38,492 nt of DNA from Saprospiraceae bacterium (GTDB lineage: Bacteria; Bacteroidota; Bacteroidia; Chitinophagales; Saprospiraceae), in contig JAIYAP010000077.1 of the NCBI GenBank assembly GCA_027488935.1, forward strand, positions 1 to 38,492, given 5' to 3'. The position numbers and the translations under genes are program-made. The notes beneath the pieces are model-generated. The model had not been told where the DNA came from and searched no databases. It worked only from the letters and a program-made list of their open reading frames with translations. This document shows, piece by piece, positions 18,457 to 26,082 of this stretch. Within the stretch, counting starts at the first letter, position 1, and every line of letters begins with the position of its first letter.

Positions 18457-19041
18457 ATGCAAAGAAGAGACGCGCTCCAACGTATGAGCATCATCATCGG
18501 CGGCACTTTACTGGGCGCCGACAGCCTCTGGGCTAAAAATATCGACTGGGATCATATTGCAGACCTGGATGATTCGGGCGACATTGGTTTGTTTACCAAA
18601 GCCCAGGTAAAAATGTTGAATGAAGTAGCCGAAACCATCATCCCGACCACCGATACACCGGGCGGGAAAGCGGCCAAAACAGCCCAATTTATTGCGGTAT
18701 TGGTGAGCGATTGCTACGAACCGGCCGATCAAAAACTGTTTATGGACGGCCTTGTTCAGTTCGAAGATACCTGCAAGAAAAACCACGGCAAAACCTTTGT
18801 GAAATGCTCCAAAAGTGTGCGCCATGATTTTTTGGTCGAACTCGACCAAGAACAAAAGGCCTATACCAAAAGCAAAAAAAGCAGCGATCCGGCGCATTAT
18901 TTCCGTAAAATCAAGGATTTGGTGTTGTTGGGTTATTTCACCTCCGAAATTGGCGCTACCAAAGCCTTGCGCTTTTTAGAAGTGCCGGGCAAGTATGAAA
19001 CGATTGATTATAAAAAAGGAGATCGTGCCTGGGGCGTGTAG
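18457..19041 (+). CDS. Gluconate 2-dehydrogenase subunit 3 family protein (small subunit of the GMC dehydrogenase)
   Basis: The 194-aa product starts MQRRDALQRMSIIIGGTLLG, a Tat-type signal, and continues with the helical Gluconate_2-dh3 domain (TKAQVKMLNEVAETIIPTTD, a signature of the family). The gene begins 12 bp after the GMC stop, so the two are co-translated. In characterised complexes this subunit folds the catalytic flavoprotein and carries it through the Tat pore. That fits the lack of a signal on the upstream gene. The end (YETIDYKKGDRAWGV) is conserved-looking and probably contacts the large subunit. A terminator at 19114 closes the operon. Confidence 0.88.
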   Translation: MQRRDALQRMSIIIGGTLLGADSLWAKNIDWDHIADLDDSGDIGLFTKAQVKMLNEVAETIIPTTDTPGGKAAKTAQFIAVLVSDCYEPADQKLFMDGLVQFEDTCKKNHGKTFVKCSKSVRHDFLVELDQEQKAYTKSKKSSDPAHYFRKIKDLVLLGYFTSEIGATKALRFLEVPGKYETIDYKKGDRAWGV

Positions 19042-19113
19042 AGATTAGGCGTGTGGGTGTTTCTTTGATACAAAAGCGCTTAGCGCGGGTTTTAAGATTT
19101 TATAAAAAATAGC

Positions 19114-19153
19114 GCACTGCGTTGCATCAAAAGGTGCAGCGCGGTGCTTTTTT
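19114..19153 (+). terminator. Rho-independent terminator of the sugar dehydrogenase operon
   Basis: GCACTGCGTTGCA (19114-19126) pairs fully with TGCAGCGCGGTGC (19135-19147), with two G-U pairs and an 8-nt loop. Six T residues follow. The rest of the gap to 19380 is AT-rich and holds the -7 box listed next. Confidence 0.85.
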
Positions 19154-19247
19154 ATGTTCCGTACACGATACAAACACCGATGTGTGTATGTGTGAATTAT
19201 GTAAGTTTCTTAAAGTGTTGTGTAATACTTCCGTATTTATTGACTCC

Positions 19248-19255
19248 TACCTTTG
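19248..19255 (+). promoter_or_regulatory. -7 promoter box upstream of dps
   Basis: TACCTTTG is a perfect TAnnTTTG. The leader would be about 119 nt. A second weak box, TAACTTGA, lies nearer the gene at about 19298. No peroxide-type operator could be identified with confidence. Confidence 0.4.
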
Positions 19256-19380
19256 GATTAAATTCTGTATTTTAACATACACGAAAAAATATTATTTAAC
19301 TTGATCATTCACTGATAATTAGCCTGTTTAACATCCAGCATGTTAAGACAAGCCAAATCGTCCCAACCATTACGATAAGC

Positions 19381-19854
19381 ATGAAACCAAACATTGGTAT
19401 TTCTGACAATAACTTGAAAAGCACTGCATCGCTCTTATCCACCATTTTAGCCGATGAAATGACGCTTTATATTAAAACCCGAAAAGCACATTGGAATGTA
19501 ACCGGTGAAAGTTTTATGGAACTTCACAAACTATACGAGCATCAATACAAACAACTGGAGGAGTCGATTGATGAAGTAGCGGAAAGAATTGGCAAACTGG
19601 GCCAAAAAACGATCGGGACCATGGATGAATTTATAGAACACTCCAGCCTCAAAGAAAGTCCGGGGAAATATCTTTCAACCAAAGAGACGCTACAGGAATT
19701 ACTCGATGACCATGAAACCGTAATTATTCAGTTGCGCAAGGATGTAGAAGCATGCGCCGATAAAAATAAGGATGTGGGTACCGCCGATTTTCTCACTGGT
19801 TTGATGGAAGCACACGAAACCATTGCCTGGATTCTTCGGAGGTATCTGAACTAG
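19381..19854 (+). CDS. dps: Dps-family ferritin-like DNA-protection protein
   Basis: The 157-aa product has the Dps ferroxidase ligands H37 (KAHWNVTG), H49, D64 and E68. Their spacing (12, 15 and 4) is the same as in E. coli Dps H51/H63/D78/E82. Dps forms a 12-subunit shell that oxidises Fe(II) with hydrogen peroxide, stores iron and shields DNA in stress. The N-terminus is short and lacks a lysine-rich tail, so iron storage and detoxification may matter more than DNA condensation here (inference). It converges with the UbiA gene, with only 10 bp between stops and no clear terminator. An iron-permease-family gene lies 2.3 kb away. Confidence 0.93.
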   Translation: MKPNIGISDNNLKSTASLLSTILADEMTLYIKTRKAHWNVTGESFMELHKLYEHQYKQLEESIDEVAERIGKLGQKTIGTMDEFIEHSSLKESPGKYLSTKETLQELLDDHETVIIQLRKDVEACADKNKDVGTADFLTGLMEAHETIAWILRRYLN

Positions 19855-19864
19855 TGATTTTTGA

Positions 19865-20761
19865 CTAAATACCCAGGAAAAATCCTACCGGGTAAATGAT
19901 ATACTCCATAAAAAACAAGCCCCAGAAAAAAAGGTAAAACGACTTAACTTGTTGATTATTTTCTACTTGCAGCGCATAAGCACGCCAAAGAAAAACCAAT
20001 AAGGCCACCAAATGAACTACGCCATAGTACCACGGGGCAGGCAGTTGCCTCGTGGCAGCAGCGAAGACGATAAATGCATAAGCAAAGGATACGATGATTA
20101 CACCCGCGAGAAAGGCAGGTTTTCTTCCTTTTCGTACGGCTAAGGTGCCGAAATTATACATGGCATCACCTTCCGTATCCGGAATATCTTTGAACCAGGC
20201 TATACCCAGGCTAAAAGCGGTTACAAAAACAGTAAGGGGTATAATCGCGTAAGGCAGTGTGTATGCGCCCATCATTTCGTACCTAAAATGCAGGAAAAAG
20301 CCAACATTAACCAATAATCCTCGAACAACTGAAATTGCCCCGGCTGCTAGTAGGTGGTTGCGTTTGAGTTTAAGTGGCGGTAAAGAGTAGGCTGTCCCGA
20401 TTGCAAGAATGGTGAAGATCAATCCTAAGAACGGCAAGGATAATATTGCAGCACAGGTTAAGGAGATTATCCCACAAGTTAAAACAATACGAAATGCGTT
20501 TTGTTTGGATAATGTTCCGGCTGCAATCGGCAACCAGGGCTTATTTATTTTATCAACGTCGATATCCGACCATTGATTTAATCCTGTGATATAAATGTTG
20601 CAAGCCAATGCGCTTAACAGACTCAGCGGAAGCAATAGTACTGGAATCGTTACCGAAGTACTGGTGCCAATTGCAATTGCGAAAATGGATAAAATACTGA
20701 GTGTACTCCCGATAATCGTATGGGGGCGACTGAACTGCCACAAAATCAATAGATTTTTCAT
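19865..20761 (-). CDS. UbiA-family prenyltransferase, homogentisate phytyl/prenyltransferase-like
   Basis: This 298-aa integral membrane protein has 8-9 predicted helices. Both aspartate-rich motifs are present: NQWSDIDVDKINKPWLPIAAG-type (N-x3-D-x3-D) and AWFKDIPDTEGD. The NKPWLPIAAG and FKDIPD-EGD wording is characteristic of homogentisate phytyl/solanesyltransferases (plant VTE2, cyanobacterial HPT) and not of MenA or archaeal DGGGP synthase. The enzyme would join a prenyl or phytyl diphosphate to an aromatic acid, at the membrane. The ATG at 20761 (MKNLLILWQFSRPHT) is chosen. A longer start at 20803 would overlap the divergent flavoprotein gene. The next genes encode a geranylgeranyl-reductase-like enzyme and a ferredoxin. 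Confidence 0.87.
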   Translation of the reverse strand: MKNLLILWQFSRPHTIIGSTLSILSIFAIAIGTSTSVTIPVLLLPLSLLSALACNIYITGLNQWSDIDVDKINKPWLPIAAGTLSKQNAFRIVLTCGIISLTCAAILSLPFLGLIFTILAIGTAYSLPPLKLKRNHLLAAGAISVVRGLLVNVGFFLHFRYEMMGAYTLPYAIIPLTVFVTAFSLGIAWFKDIPDTEGDAMYNFGTLAVRKGRKPAFLAGVIIVSFAYAFIVFAAATRQLPAPWYYGVVHLVALLVFLWRAYALQVENNQQVKSFYLFFWGLFFMEYIIYPVGFFLGI

Positions 20762-20793
20762 GTGTAAACTTACAACAAATTTTCCCTGCATTG

Positions 20794-21969
20794 ATGCATT
20801 CAATTGATTATGATATTGTAATTATAGGCTGTGGTCCTGCAGGCGCAATTACCGCAAGAGAAGCCGCGCAAAATGGCCTGAAGGTATTGCTTGTTGATAA
20901 GCGACAAGAACTTGGCGCGCCCATTCAGTGCTCTGGCGCATTAAGTGCCAATGCTTTAGAGGATTGTGGTGTTGACGCAAGCACCGAATTTGTGCAGGAA
21001 GCCGTATATGGCTTTAGCGTGTACAACGAAATCGGGGCGGAAACCAATCTAGACTATCGGGAATTGAAACCGGAGAAATATGGGACCGGCTTAGGCCAAA
21101 AACCACTGGGCTATGTTGTTGATCGTCGGCGTTTTGATCGATATCTGGTCACATTGGCCGAACGCGCTGGTGCAGAGGTTTGGCTAAAAACAGAAGGTTT
21201 GGGTTATAAACCTTTGGACGATGGTACTTGTGAAGTTTACCTGCGTAAGTTTAACAAAGAAATATCCATTCGAACACGTGTGTTGGTAGGGGCCGATGGT
21301 TTGCAATCGCAAGTGGGGAAATGGGCCGGTCTGCAAACGCATATAAAAATGACGGAATTGGCCAGTTGTCTGCAATTTGTGGTAGATAAAGTGGATACGA
21401 ATGGATTGCTTGAAATCATTACGGGCCACGAATGGGCGCCAGGGGGTTATGCCTGGGTTTTTCCCAAAGGCCATGGATATGCAGAAATAGGTCTGGGGGT
21501 TATTCGTACGATGACGAAAGAAAATGCCCAATGGCATTTGGATCATTTTATTAAAAATTCTTTCCTGAAAGAACGTCTCCAGCACGCGCGCATTTTGGAA
21601 ATACAGGGCGGCGGTGTTCCACTCGCGGCACCTTTACGTACACAATATGCCACCAACCTGATTTTGGTGGGGGACGCTGCGCGGCATGTAAATCCAATAA
21701 CCGGCGGTGGATTACATACCGCACTAACAGGCGGCATGATTGCCGGCAATTTTTTAGCCGGGCTGATACATGCAGATCAGCCTGCCACTGCCGAAAATTT
21801 AAAAGGATATCAGGAAAATTGGCTGGATAAACTGGGCAATAAAATGTGGCAGTTGTATCATACCAAAAAAGAAATTTTTGAAACAAAAGATATTGAGCAA
21901 CGCAACAGGATGTTGTATGATACGATGGCCGATTACTTCAACCCGCTTTCATCTTACAAAAAGGTATAA
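20794..21969 (+). CDS. Geranylgeranyl reductase family FAD-dependent oxidoreductase
   Basis: The 391-aa flavoprotein starts with a Rossmann FAD motif (IIG12-C-G-P-A-G17). It shows the geranylgeranyl reductase signatures: a cysteine near the flavin (PIQCSGA), a Y-x-W-x-F-P-K-G motif (GGYAWVFPKG) and the second FAD motif GDAARHVNPITGGG. These enzymes saturate isoprenoid double bonds of GGPP, chlorophyll side chains, archaeal lipids or menaquinone tails. The divergent prenyltransferase and the ferredoxin that follows after 5 bp suggest a ferredoxin-dependent reductase acting on the same prenyl chain (inference). ATG 20794 is preferred over the adjacent TTG at 20791. Confidence 0.88.
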   Translation: MHSIDYDIVIIGCGPAGAITAREAAQNGLKVLLVDKRQELGAPIQCSGALSANALEDCGVDASTEFVQEAVYGFSVYNEIGAETNLDYRELKPEKYGTGLGQKPLGYVVDRRRFDRYLVTLAERAGAEVWLKTEGLGYKPLDDGTCEVYLRKFNKEISIRTRVLVGADGLQSQVGKWAGLQTHIKMTELASCLQFVVDKVDTNGLLEIITGHEWAPGGYAWVFPKGHGYAEIGLGVIRTMTKENAQWHLDHFIKNSFLKERLQHARILEIQGGGVPLAAPLRTQYATNLILVGDAARHVNPITGGGLHTALTGGMIAGNFLAGLIHADQPATAENLKGYQENWLDKLGNKMWQLYHTKKEIFETKDIEQRNRMLYDTMADYFNPLSSYKKV

Positions 21970-21974
21970 TACAA

Positions 21975-22199
21975 ATGAAAAGTAACACGCCGGTTCTTTT
22001 TCAAATAGGATGGAACGCATGCATCAATTGTGGTGCCTGTGTGGCCGTTTGTCCCCAAGACGCGGGATTTATTTCAGCATTTGACACCATTGCGGTGAAT
22101 ACCCAATGCGATATAGCCTGCATGGTATGTGAGGATATTTGCCCGGTTAGCACCATCACACATACTCAAAATAATGAATTTTATGAAGAAGGTTTATAG
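21975..22199 (+). CDS. Small dicluster ferredoxin
   Basis: The 74-aa product has two four-cysteine sets: CINCGACVAVCP (C-x2-C-x2-C-x3-C-P) and CDIACMVCEDICP (C-x3-C-x2-C-x3-C-P). This fits a 2[4Fe-4S] ferredoxin with a slightly altered second site. It starts 5 bp after the reductase stop, and its 3' end overlaps the next gene, so it belongs to the same transcript. It is likely the electron donor for the reductase. Methanosarcina geranylgeranyl reductase is known to need a ferredoxin. Confidence 0.88.
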   Translation: MKSNTPVLFQIGWNACINCGACVAVCPQDAGFISAFDTIAVNTQCDIACMVCEDICPVSTITHTQNNEFYEEGL

Positions 22200-22569
22200 G
22201 CACTCGGAAAGAATATTTGAAAAAGTAACCAATGTGGCCACCGCTATACTTGGGAATTCGGTTACCTTTATTATTGCCTTATTGACGGTTGTTTTTTGGC
22301 TTACGAGTAAACGTTTTTTCGAACAAGATCCACATGAGTGTATTCGGGATGTCATTCACGGGGTTACGTTCATAAGTTTGTTTATTATTCAGAAATCATT
22401 CAACCATTTTTCGGCGGCACTACATTTAAAAATAAATGAATTGGTTCTGTCCCATGAGTCTGCAAACAATACGGTAATCACCGTAGAAGGAAAAACAGAG
22501 CATGAAATAACCCAACTTACCAAAGAGTACGCCGAATTGGCAGAGGAGCCAAAAGTGAAAAAGGAATAA
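22174..22569 (+). CDS. Low-affinity iron permease family (PF04120-like) membrane protein
   Basis: The product is 131 aa from the ATG at 22174 (ATG 22183 is also possible). It overlaps the ferredoxin gene by 26 bp. After a short cytoplasmic start (SERIFEKVTNVATAILGN) two hydrophobic helices follow (VTFIIALLTVVFWL and GVTFISLFIIQKSF). The turn ALHLKINELVLSHESANN is the family hallmark Q-x-K-x-[DN]-E-L region. A charged, glutamate-rich tail faces the cytoplasm. The fungal Fet4 founder transports Fe(II), but bacterial members this short are untested and may not transport iron. Iron supply for the ferredoxin or Dps is a possible link (inference). Confidence 0.75.
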   Translation: MNFMKKVYRHSERIFEKVTNVATAILGNSVTFIIALLTVVFWLTSKRFFEQDPHECIRDVIHGVTFISLFIIQKSFNHFSAALHLKINELVLSHESANNTVITVEGKTEHEITQLTKEYAELAEEPKVKKE

Positions 22570-22678
22570 GAACTTATGGTGCGAAAGCCAAACAGTGTAT
22601 TTATATGGAATATGTTTTTTACCACGCCTTTTGCACGCTTCAAAGTATTCCGGCTAGGTTGTAATTCTACAAGCCTTA

Positions 22679-23041
22679 TTAATACTTAAGATCGAGGTGT
22701 ATTTTATGAAAAAATCGATGTAAAATAGGCGAAAGCACCAGCCCTGATGCTGCCAGGAATACCACCCCACTATAAAGCGCGTACAATCCGGCAAAAATCT
22801 TGGTCGGATTTTGCCGATCTAATGGCAAATCATCTATGTTTAAAGCGGGTCCCATACCCGTTAGAATCATCGACGCATTGTAAAACGCATCCACCATGTT
22901 GATACCGGCGAACCCGATGTAGCCTGCCATACCCAAGAGTAAAGAAAAGCCAATAATGCCAGATGAATAACCGAAATAGCGCAGTGTGCGATTGTAAAAC
23001 TGCCGCGGCGGCAACAAAGGCTGGTTATGATGTTCAAACAT
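22679..23041 (-). CDS. Conserved small two-helix membrane protein
   Basis: The 120-aa product starts MFEHHNQPLLPPRQFYNRTL, a beginning I recognise from a widespread family of bacterial small membrane proteins of unknown function. It has two hydrophobic segments (IIGFSLLLGMAGYIGFAGI and AGLYALYSGVVFLAASGLVL), an N-A-S-M-I-L-T-G-M-G-P turn between them, and a histidine-rich end (LHRFFHKIHLDLKY). The layout resembles a two-helix ion-channel pore, but no selectivity filter is seen. The TTG at 23047 lies inside the promoter -7 box, so the ATG at 23041 is the start, and the mRNA would be almost leaderless. Confidence 0.75.
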   Translation of the reverse strand: MFEHHNQPLLPPRQFYNRTLRYFGYSSGIIGFSLLLGMAGYIGFAGINMVDAFYNASMILTGMGPALNIDDLPLDRQNPTKIFAGLYALYSGVVFLAASGLVLSPILHRFFHKIHLDLKY

Positions 23042-23044
23042 GTA

Positions 23045-23076
23045 CAAAGATAATAAAATTGTCCATTTTAGGCAAA
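23045..23076 (-). promoter_or_regulatory. Full-consensus Bacteroidota promoter, nearly leaderless
   Basis: On the minus strand TTTG (23076-23073), 20 nt, then TATCTTTG (23052-23045): a full match to -33 TTTG / -7 TAnnTTTG. The expected transcription start is near 23038, at or next to the ATG (23041-23039). Confidence 0.65.
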
Positions 23077-23145
23077 ACCCAAAGCGTCATTTTTCGTTTC
23101 AGCGTCATTCGAATGGTTGAAACTTTATAACATAAAAACGAAAAT

Positions 23146-23553
23146 ATGACACGTCAAGAATTTCTGAGCACCCTGGGGCTGGGTGCTGCCTTTGTGCTTA
23201 CCACGAATTGCCTGAGCAGTTGCGCCAAGGACAGCAACTCTGGTCCGGTTGATTTTACTATCGACCTATCCGATGCAAACTATGCTACACTCAAAACCAA
23301 TGGTAACTACCTGGTCATCAATGGTACGGTGGTCGCCAAAACTACTGCGGGTGAATATGTGGCCGCCACCGTTACCTGCAGCCACCAAGGTCAAAAGCAA
23401 GTCACCTACGACAAGGCAAACAACAATTACTATTGCACGGCCCATGGTGCGCGCTTTGATTTGCAGGGCGGCGGTTTGAATAATACTGGGAGCGGTGGCT
23501 TGACGGTTTATAAGACTACATTGACGGGGACTAGTTTGCGGGTATTTTCCTAA
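23146..23553 (+). CDS. Rieske [2Fe-2S] lipoprotein
   Basis: The 135-aa protein has an export signal with a lipobox-like LSSC, placing the lipid-modified cysteine at C26. The Rieske ligands are C78-S-H80 and C97-T-A-H100, followed by GARFD. It lacks the usual longer CTHLGC disulfide form, so it resembles the small, ferredoxin-like Rieske domains. A single iron-sulfur cluster at the periplasmic face or outer membrane suggests electron transfer, but no oxygenase or cytochrome bc partner is adjacent. Its stop codon lies in the first of two identical small hairpins (23552-23603). Confidence 0.87.
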   Translation: MTRQEFLSTLGLGAAFVLTTNCLSSCAKDSNSGPVDFTIDLSDANYATLKTNGNYLVINGTVVAKTTAGEYVAATVTCSHQGQKQVTYDKANNNYYCTAHGARFDLQGGGLNNTGSGGLTVYKTTLTGTSLRVFS

Positions 23554-23603
23554 AATAGTTGTACTATTTTGTGTTTTCAATTTGAAAATAGTATGACTAT
23601 TTT
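23552..23603. terminator. Duplicated AAAATAGT/ACTATTTT hairpins after the Rieske gene
   Basis: AAAATAGT-nnn-ACTATTTT occurs at 23552-23570 and again at 23585-23603, 33 bp apart. Each has an 8-bp stem and a 3-nt loop. The first includes two bases of the stop codon. A T-rich end makes a terminator function plausible. Confidence 0.5.
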
Positions 23604-23665
23604 AAAGTACGGCGTGTTTTTGCCTTGAGGTTATTATTTAATACAGGGCACGTAGAAAAAAGGGC

Positions 23666-23831
23666 TCCACAGAGGAGCGCGGAGGAACGGAGATACACGG
23701 AGGTTTTCATTTTCAGGAGGGGATCATTTCGAGTATTCGCCAATGCCTTTTTACACAAATAATTCAGAATCAAAAGGTTAAAACAGATCAAAAAACTCCG
23801 CGCAACTCCGTTCCTCCGCGTAACTCCGTGG
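23666..23831. mobile_element. 166-bp MITE-like element, copy A
   Basis: This is one of two copies (the other at 30909-31074) with the same 166-bp length and only about seven differences by eye. The ends are inverted repeats rich in GGAG: CCACAGAGGAGCGCGGAGG on the left and the complement of CTCCGTTCCTCCGCG on the right. The AT-richer core, CAAATAATTCAGAATCAAAA, is unchanged. There is no coding capacity. It sits between convergent genes. No target-site duplication is obvious. Confidence 0.75.
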
Positions 23832-23857
23832 CCCTCCCCTCTCCGTGGGCCCCATCT

Positions 23858-25990
23858 CTACAATGCGCTGACAATAACCCGCAATACCACCCGCTCGCCA
23901 GGCATTTTCCCATACACCTCCAGGAAAAATACCCCTGGCGACAAGCCCGATAAACGAAGCGTTTCCCCAAATGTATAAACCCGCACCGTTTGCCCAAGGC
24001 TGTTTTTTAATACTGCCTTTTCCCAAGGTGCTGTTGCCGTGAGTTGGAACATATCACTGGCAGGATTGGGAAACACCTTGTAAATGGGATCTTCAGTTGA
24101 GAGCGGATTTGAAATATCATCGGCCGCAGTGGTAAAGTCGCACACGCCGCCGCTTCTGAAAAAGCTAAAATTATAGGGCGAATTACTCCAGATGCTATCG
24201 CTGGGCAAGACCTGGGTTACCCCATTGCTGGTTTCTGATACGGCCGTTCCGTACCAGCCATTCCCAACATAGGTGGTCATGGTCAATCCTACGGTGCTTA
24301 GGCAGGCGTTATTTACCGTAAAAGCGGCTTGATCTGTTCCAGAAAAAGACGAGGCCGGGTAAATCAGTCCGCCCAAAACTTCTGTGGCACCGCCATTGGT
24401 GGTACGAACAATATTGGCCCGACCTTCTGTTTTCAGTCCAAGAATCCAGTATTTCCCGCCGGGGTTGTCAATATTTACTTCATTTTCTGGTTGTACTTCC
24501 GTGTTGAAATGGCGCGCCCAAAGTTGTACCGGAAATTGGGGTTCAAAACGGTTGACCCAATCTTCCAAAAATACTTTTCCCATCGTGTTGGCGGCGGTAT
24601 TGTTGTATGTACAACTTTCGGTACTTCGAATTACAATGGTACGCATGCTGTTGTTTTCCAGCACAATACCTTTGATGCGCTCAATAGAAAGGGGCAAGGC
24701 AGCATTGTTGTTGACAATCATTTTACTGCCGTTGAAGAAATTCAATTTACCTAAGTTAAATCCGCTAATCAATTCAACCGTTGGGGGCACGATAATGTCT
24801 TTATAAATGCAATAGGCCGTGTTATTATCGCCAGATTGGCCAAAATAAACACATTTTTTCCCTGAATTGAAGGCTGCCTGAACAGCATCTGTAGCATCAA
24901 AAAAGCCGTATTGTGGGTTGGTGGGTTGCGCGCCAAACTCGGTAACGCTGGCCCAATCATTGGGATTATTATTCACGTATTCAGGGGTTTCCTCGATGGG
25001 CAGACCCAGGCTTTTTCCGTTATTCGGCGCAATGGAATAATCCGGCTGATTATGGTATTCACTGATATTTTGGCCTTGAATGCCGGTGCCATCGACGCTG
25101 AGGGCTCCCTGGTATCCGCTTGATTGGATATTTCGGGCAAAAACAAAACTATAACCACTCACTTCGATGCCAAAATGGCTATCATCACCATCCTCCAATT
25201 GGCTGTCGAGGATAATGACACGCCCACTTTCATTTTTGACAGCCGGAACCGCATTGCTGCTGTTGAGGTGCCGAACGATGATGGTATTGCAAGCGTTGGT
25301 AATGCCAGCAACAGTTTGGTTGCGCAAAGTAATATCTTCAAAAGTCATGGAGTATTCACAGGTGCCAACCCTTATACCATATTGAAAACCATCGACGGCA
25401 ACATTTTTTAACAGTCCAGGGCCCGGCCAAGAGCGTTCCATTTGTACGCCGCAAAAGCCGCTGCCATCCTCCGAACGGATGTTTATATCGCGCATGGCAC
25501 CGTAATTACTGGTAATATAGTCCATCCCCACAGCGCCCGGGTTTTCACTTCCGGTATTAATGCTCAGGTTGAACACATAATTTCCAAAAGCCTGGTTACC
25601 GGCGCGCGTGTAAAAAATGGCACGTGGATTTTCTGGATCCTGAAATCCCGGCGCATTGTCTTTTAGTTGAATCACTGTCCGATCTCGGTCTTCTCCTTGC
25701 AGCGTAAGGCAACAATCGTAATACCCCTCCAGAAAACGAATGCTGTCGCTCACTAAATAGGTTCCGTTTGGGATAAATATGGCAATCGCGCTGTTGTATG
25801 GATTTAAGTAGGTCTTCACGGCAGCCCTAAATGCTTCCGTATCATCGGTGATACCGTCGCCAACGGCACCGTAATCGGTTTTGAGATTTTTCCAGGAAAG
25901 GTTGGCGCTGGGGAAATAAGTTTGATGACTTTGTGCACCAATTGGCAGGGCGGTAACCAAAAACAAAGCCCAAAGGATCGTGATTCGCAT
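23858..25990 (-). CDS. Secreted pectate-lyase-3 / GH55-like double beta-helix protein with T9SS domain
   Basis: The 710-aa product has a signal peptide (MRITILWALFLVTALPIGAQ). A Pectate_lyase_3 start (TDYGAVGDGITDDTEAFRAA, about 38-57) opens a right-handed beta-helix. A second, degenerate start (VTEFGAQPTNPQYGFFDATD) near residue 360 opens another. Two tandem helices with this motif are the architecture of GH55 beta-1,3-glucanases. The last 72 residues (VFPNPASDMFQLTAT ...) are a T9SS type A sorting domain. It is probably a secreted polysaccharide-degrading or binding protein. The catalytic acid could not be located with confidence, so activity is uncertain. Two more T9SS cargo genes lie directly upstream on the same strand. 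Confidence 0.85.
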   Translation of the reverse strand: MRITILWALFLVTALPIGAQSHQTYFPSANLSWKNLKTDYGAVGDGITDDTEAFRAAVKTYLNPYNSAIAIFIPNGTYLVSDSIRFLEGYYDCCLTLQGEDRDRTVIQLKDNAPGFQDPENPRAIFYTRAGNQAFGNYVFNLSINTGSENPGAVGMDYITSNYGAMRDINIRSEDGSGFCGVQMERSWPGPGLLKNVAVDGFQYGIRVGTCEYSMTFEDITLRNQTVAGITNACNTIIVRHLNSSNAVPAVKNESGRVIILDSQLEDGDDSHFGIEVSGYSFVFARNIQSSGYQGALSVDGTGIQGQNISEYHNQPDYSIAPNNGKSLGLPIEETPEYVNNNPNDWASVTEFGAQPTNPQYGFFDATDAVQAAFNSGKKCVYFGQSGDNNTAYCIYKDIIVPPTVELISGFNLGKLNFFNGSKMIVNNNAALPLSIERIKGIVLENNSMRTIVIRSTESCTYNNTAANTMGKVFLEDWVNRFEPQFPVQLWARHFNTEVQPENEVNIDNPGGKYWILGLKTEGRANIVRTTNGGATEVLGGLIYPASSFSGTDQAAFTVNNACLSTVGLTMTTYVGNGWYGTAVSETSNGVTQVLPSDSIWSNSPYNFSFFRSGGVCDFTTAADDISNPLSTEDPIYKVFPNPASDMFQLTATAPWEKAVLKNSLGQTVRVYTFGETLRLSGLSPGVFFLEVYGKMPGERVVLRVIVSAL

Positions 25991-26082
25991 GACTTGATTG
26001 GTTTAAATTTAAAAATAAGTATGGCCCACGCTTAAGCAGGCCATACCGAAATAATAAAACAAAAACAAAGGTGTACGGTCGC

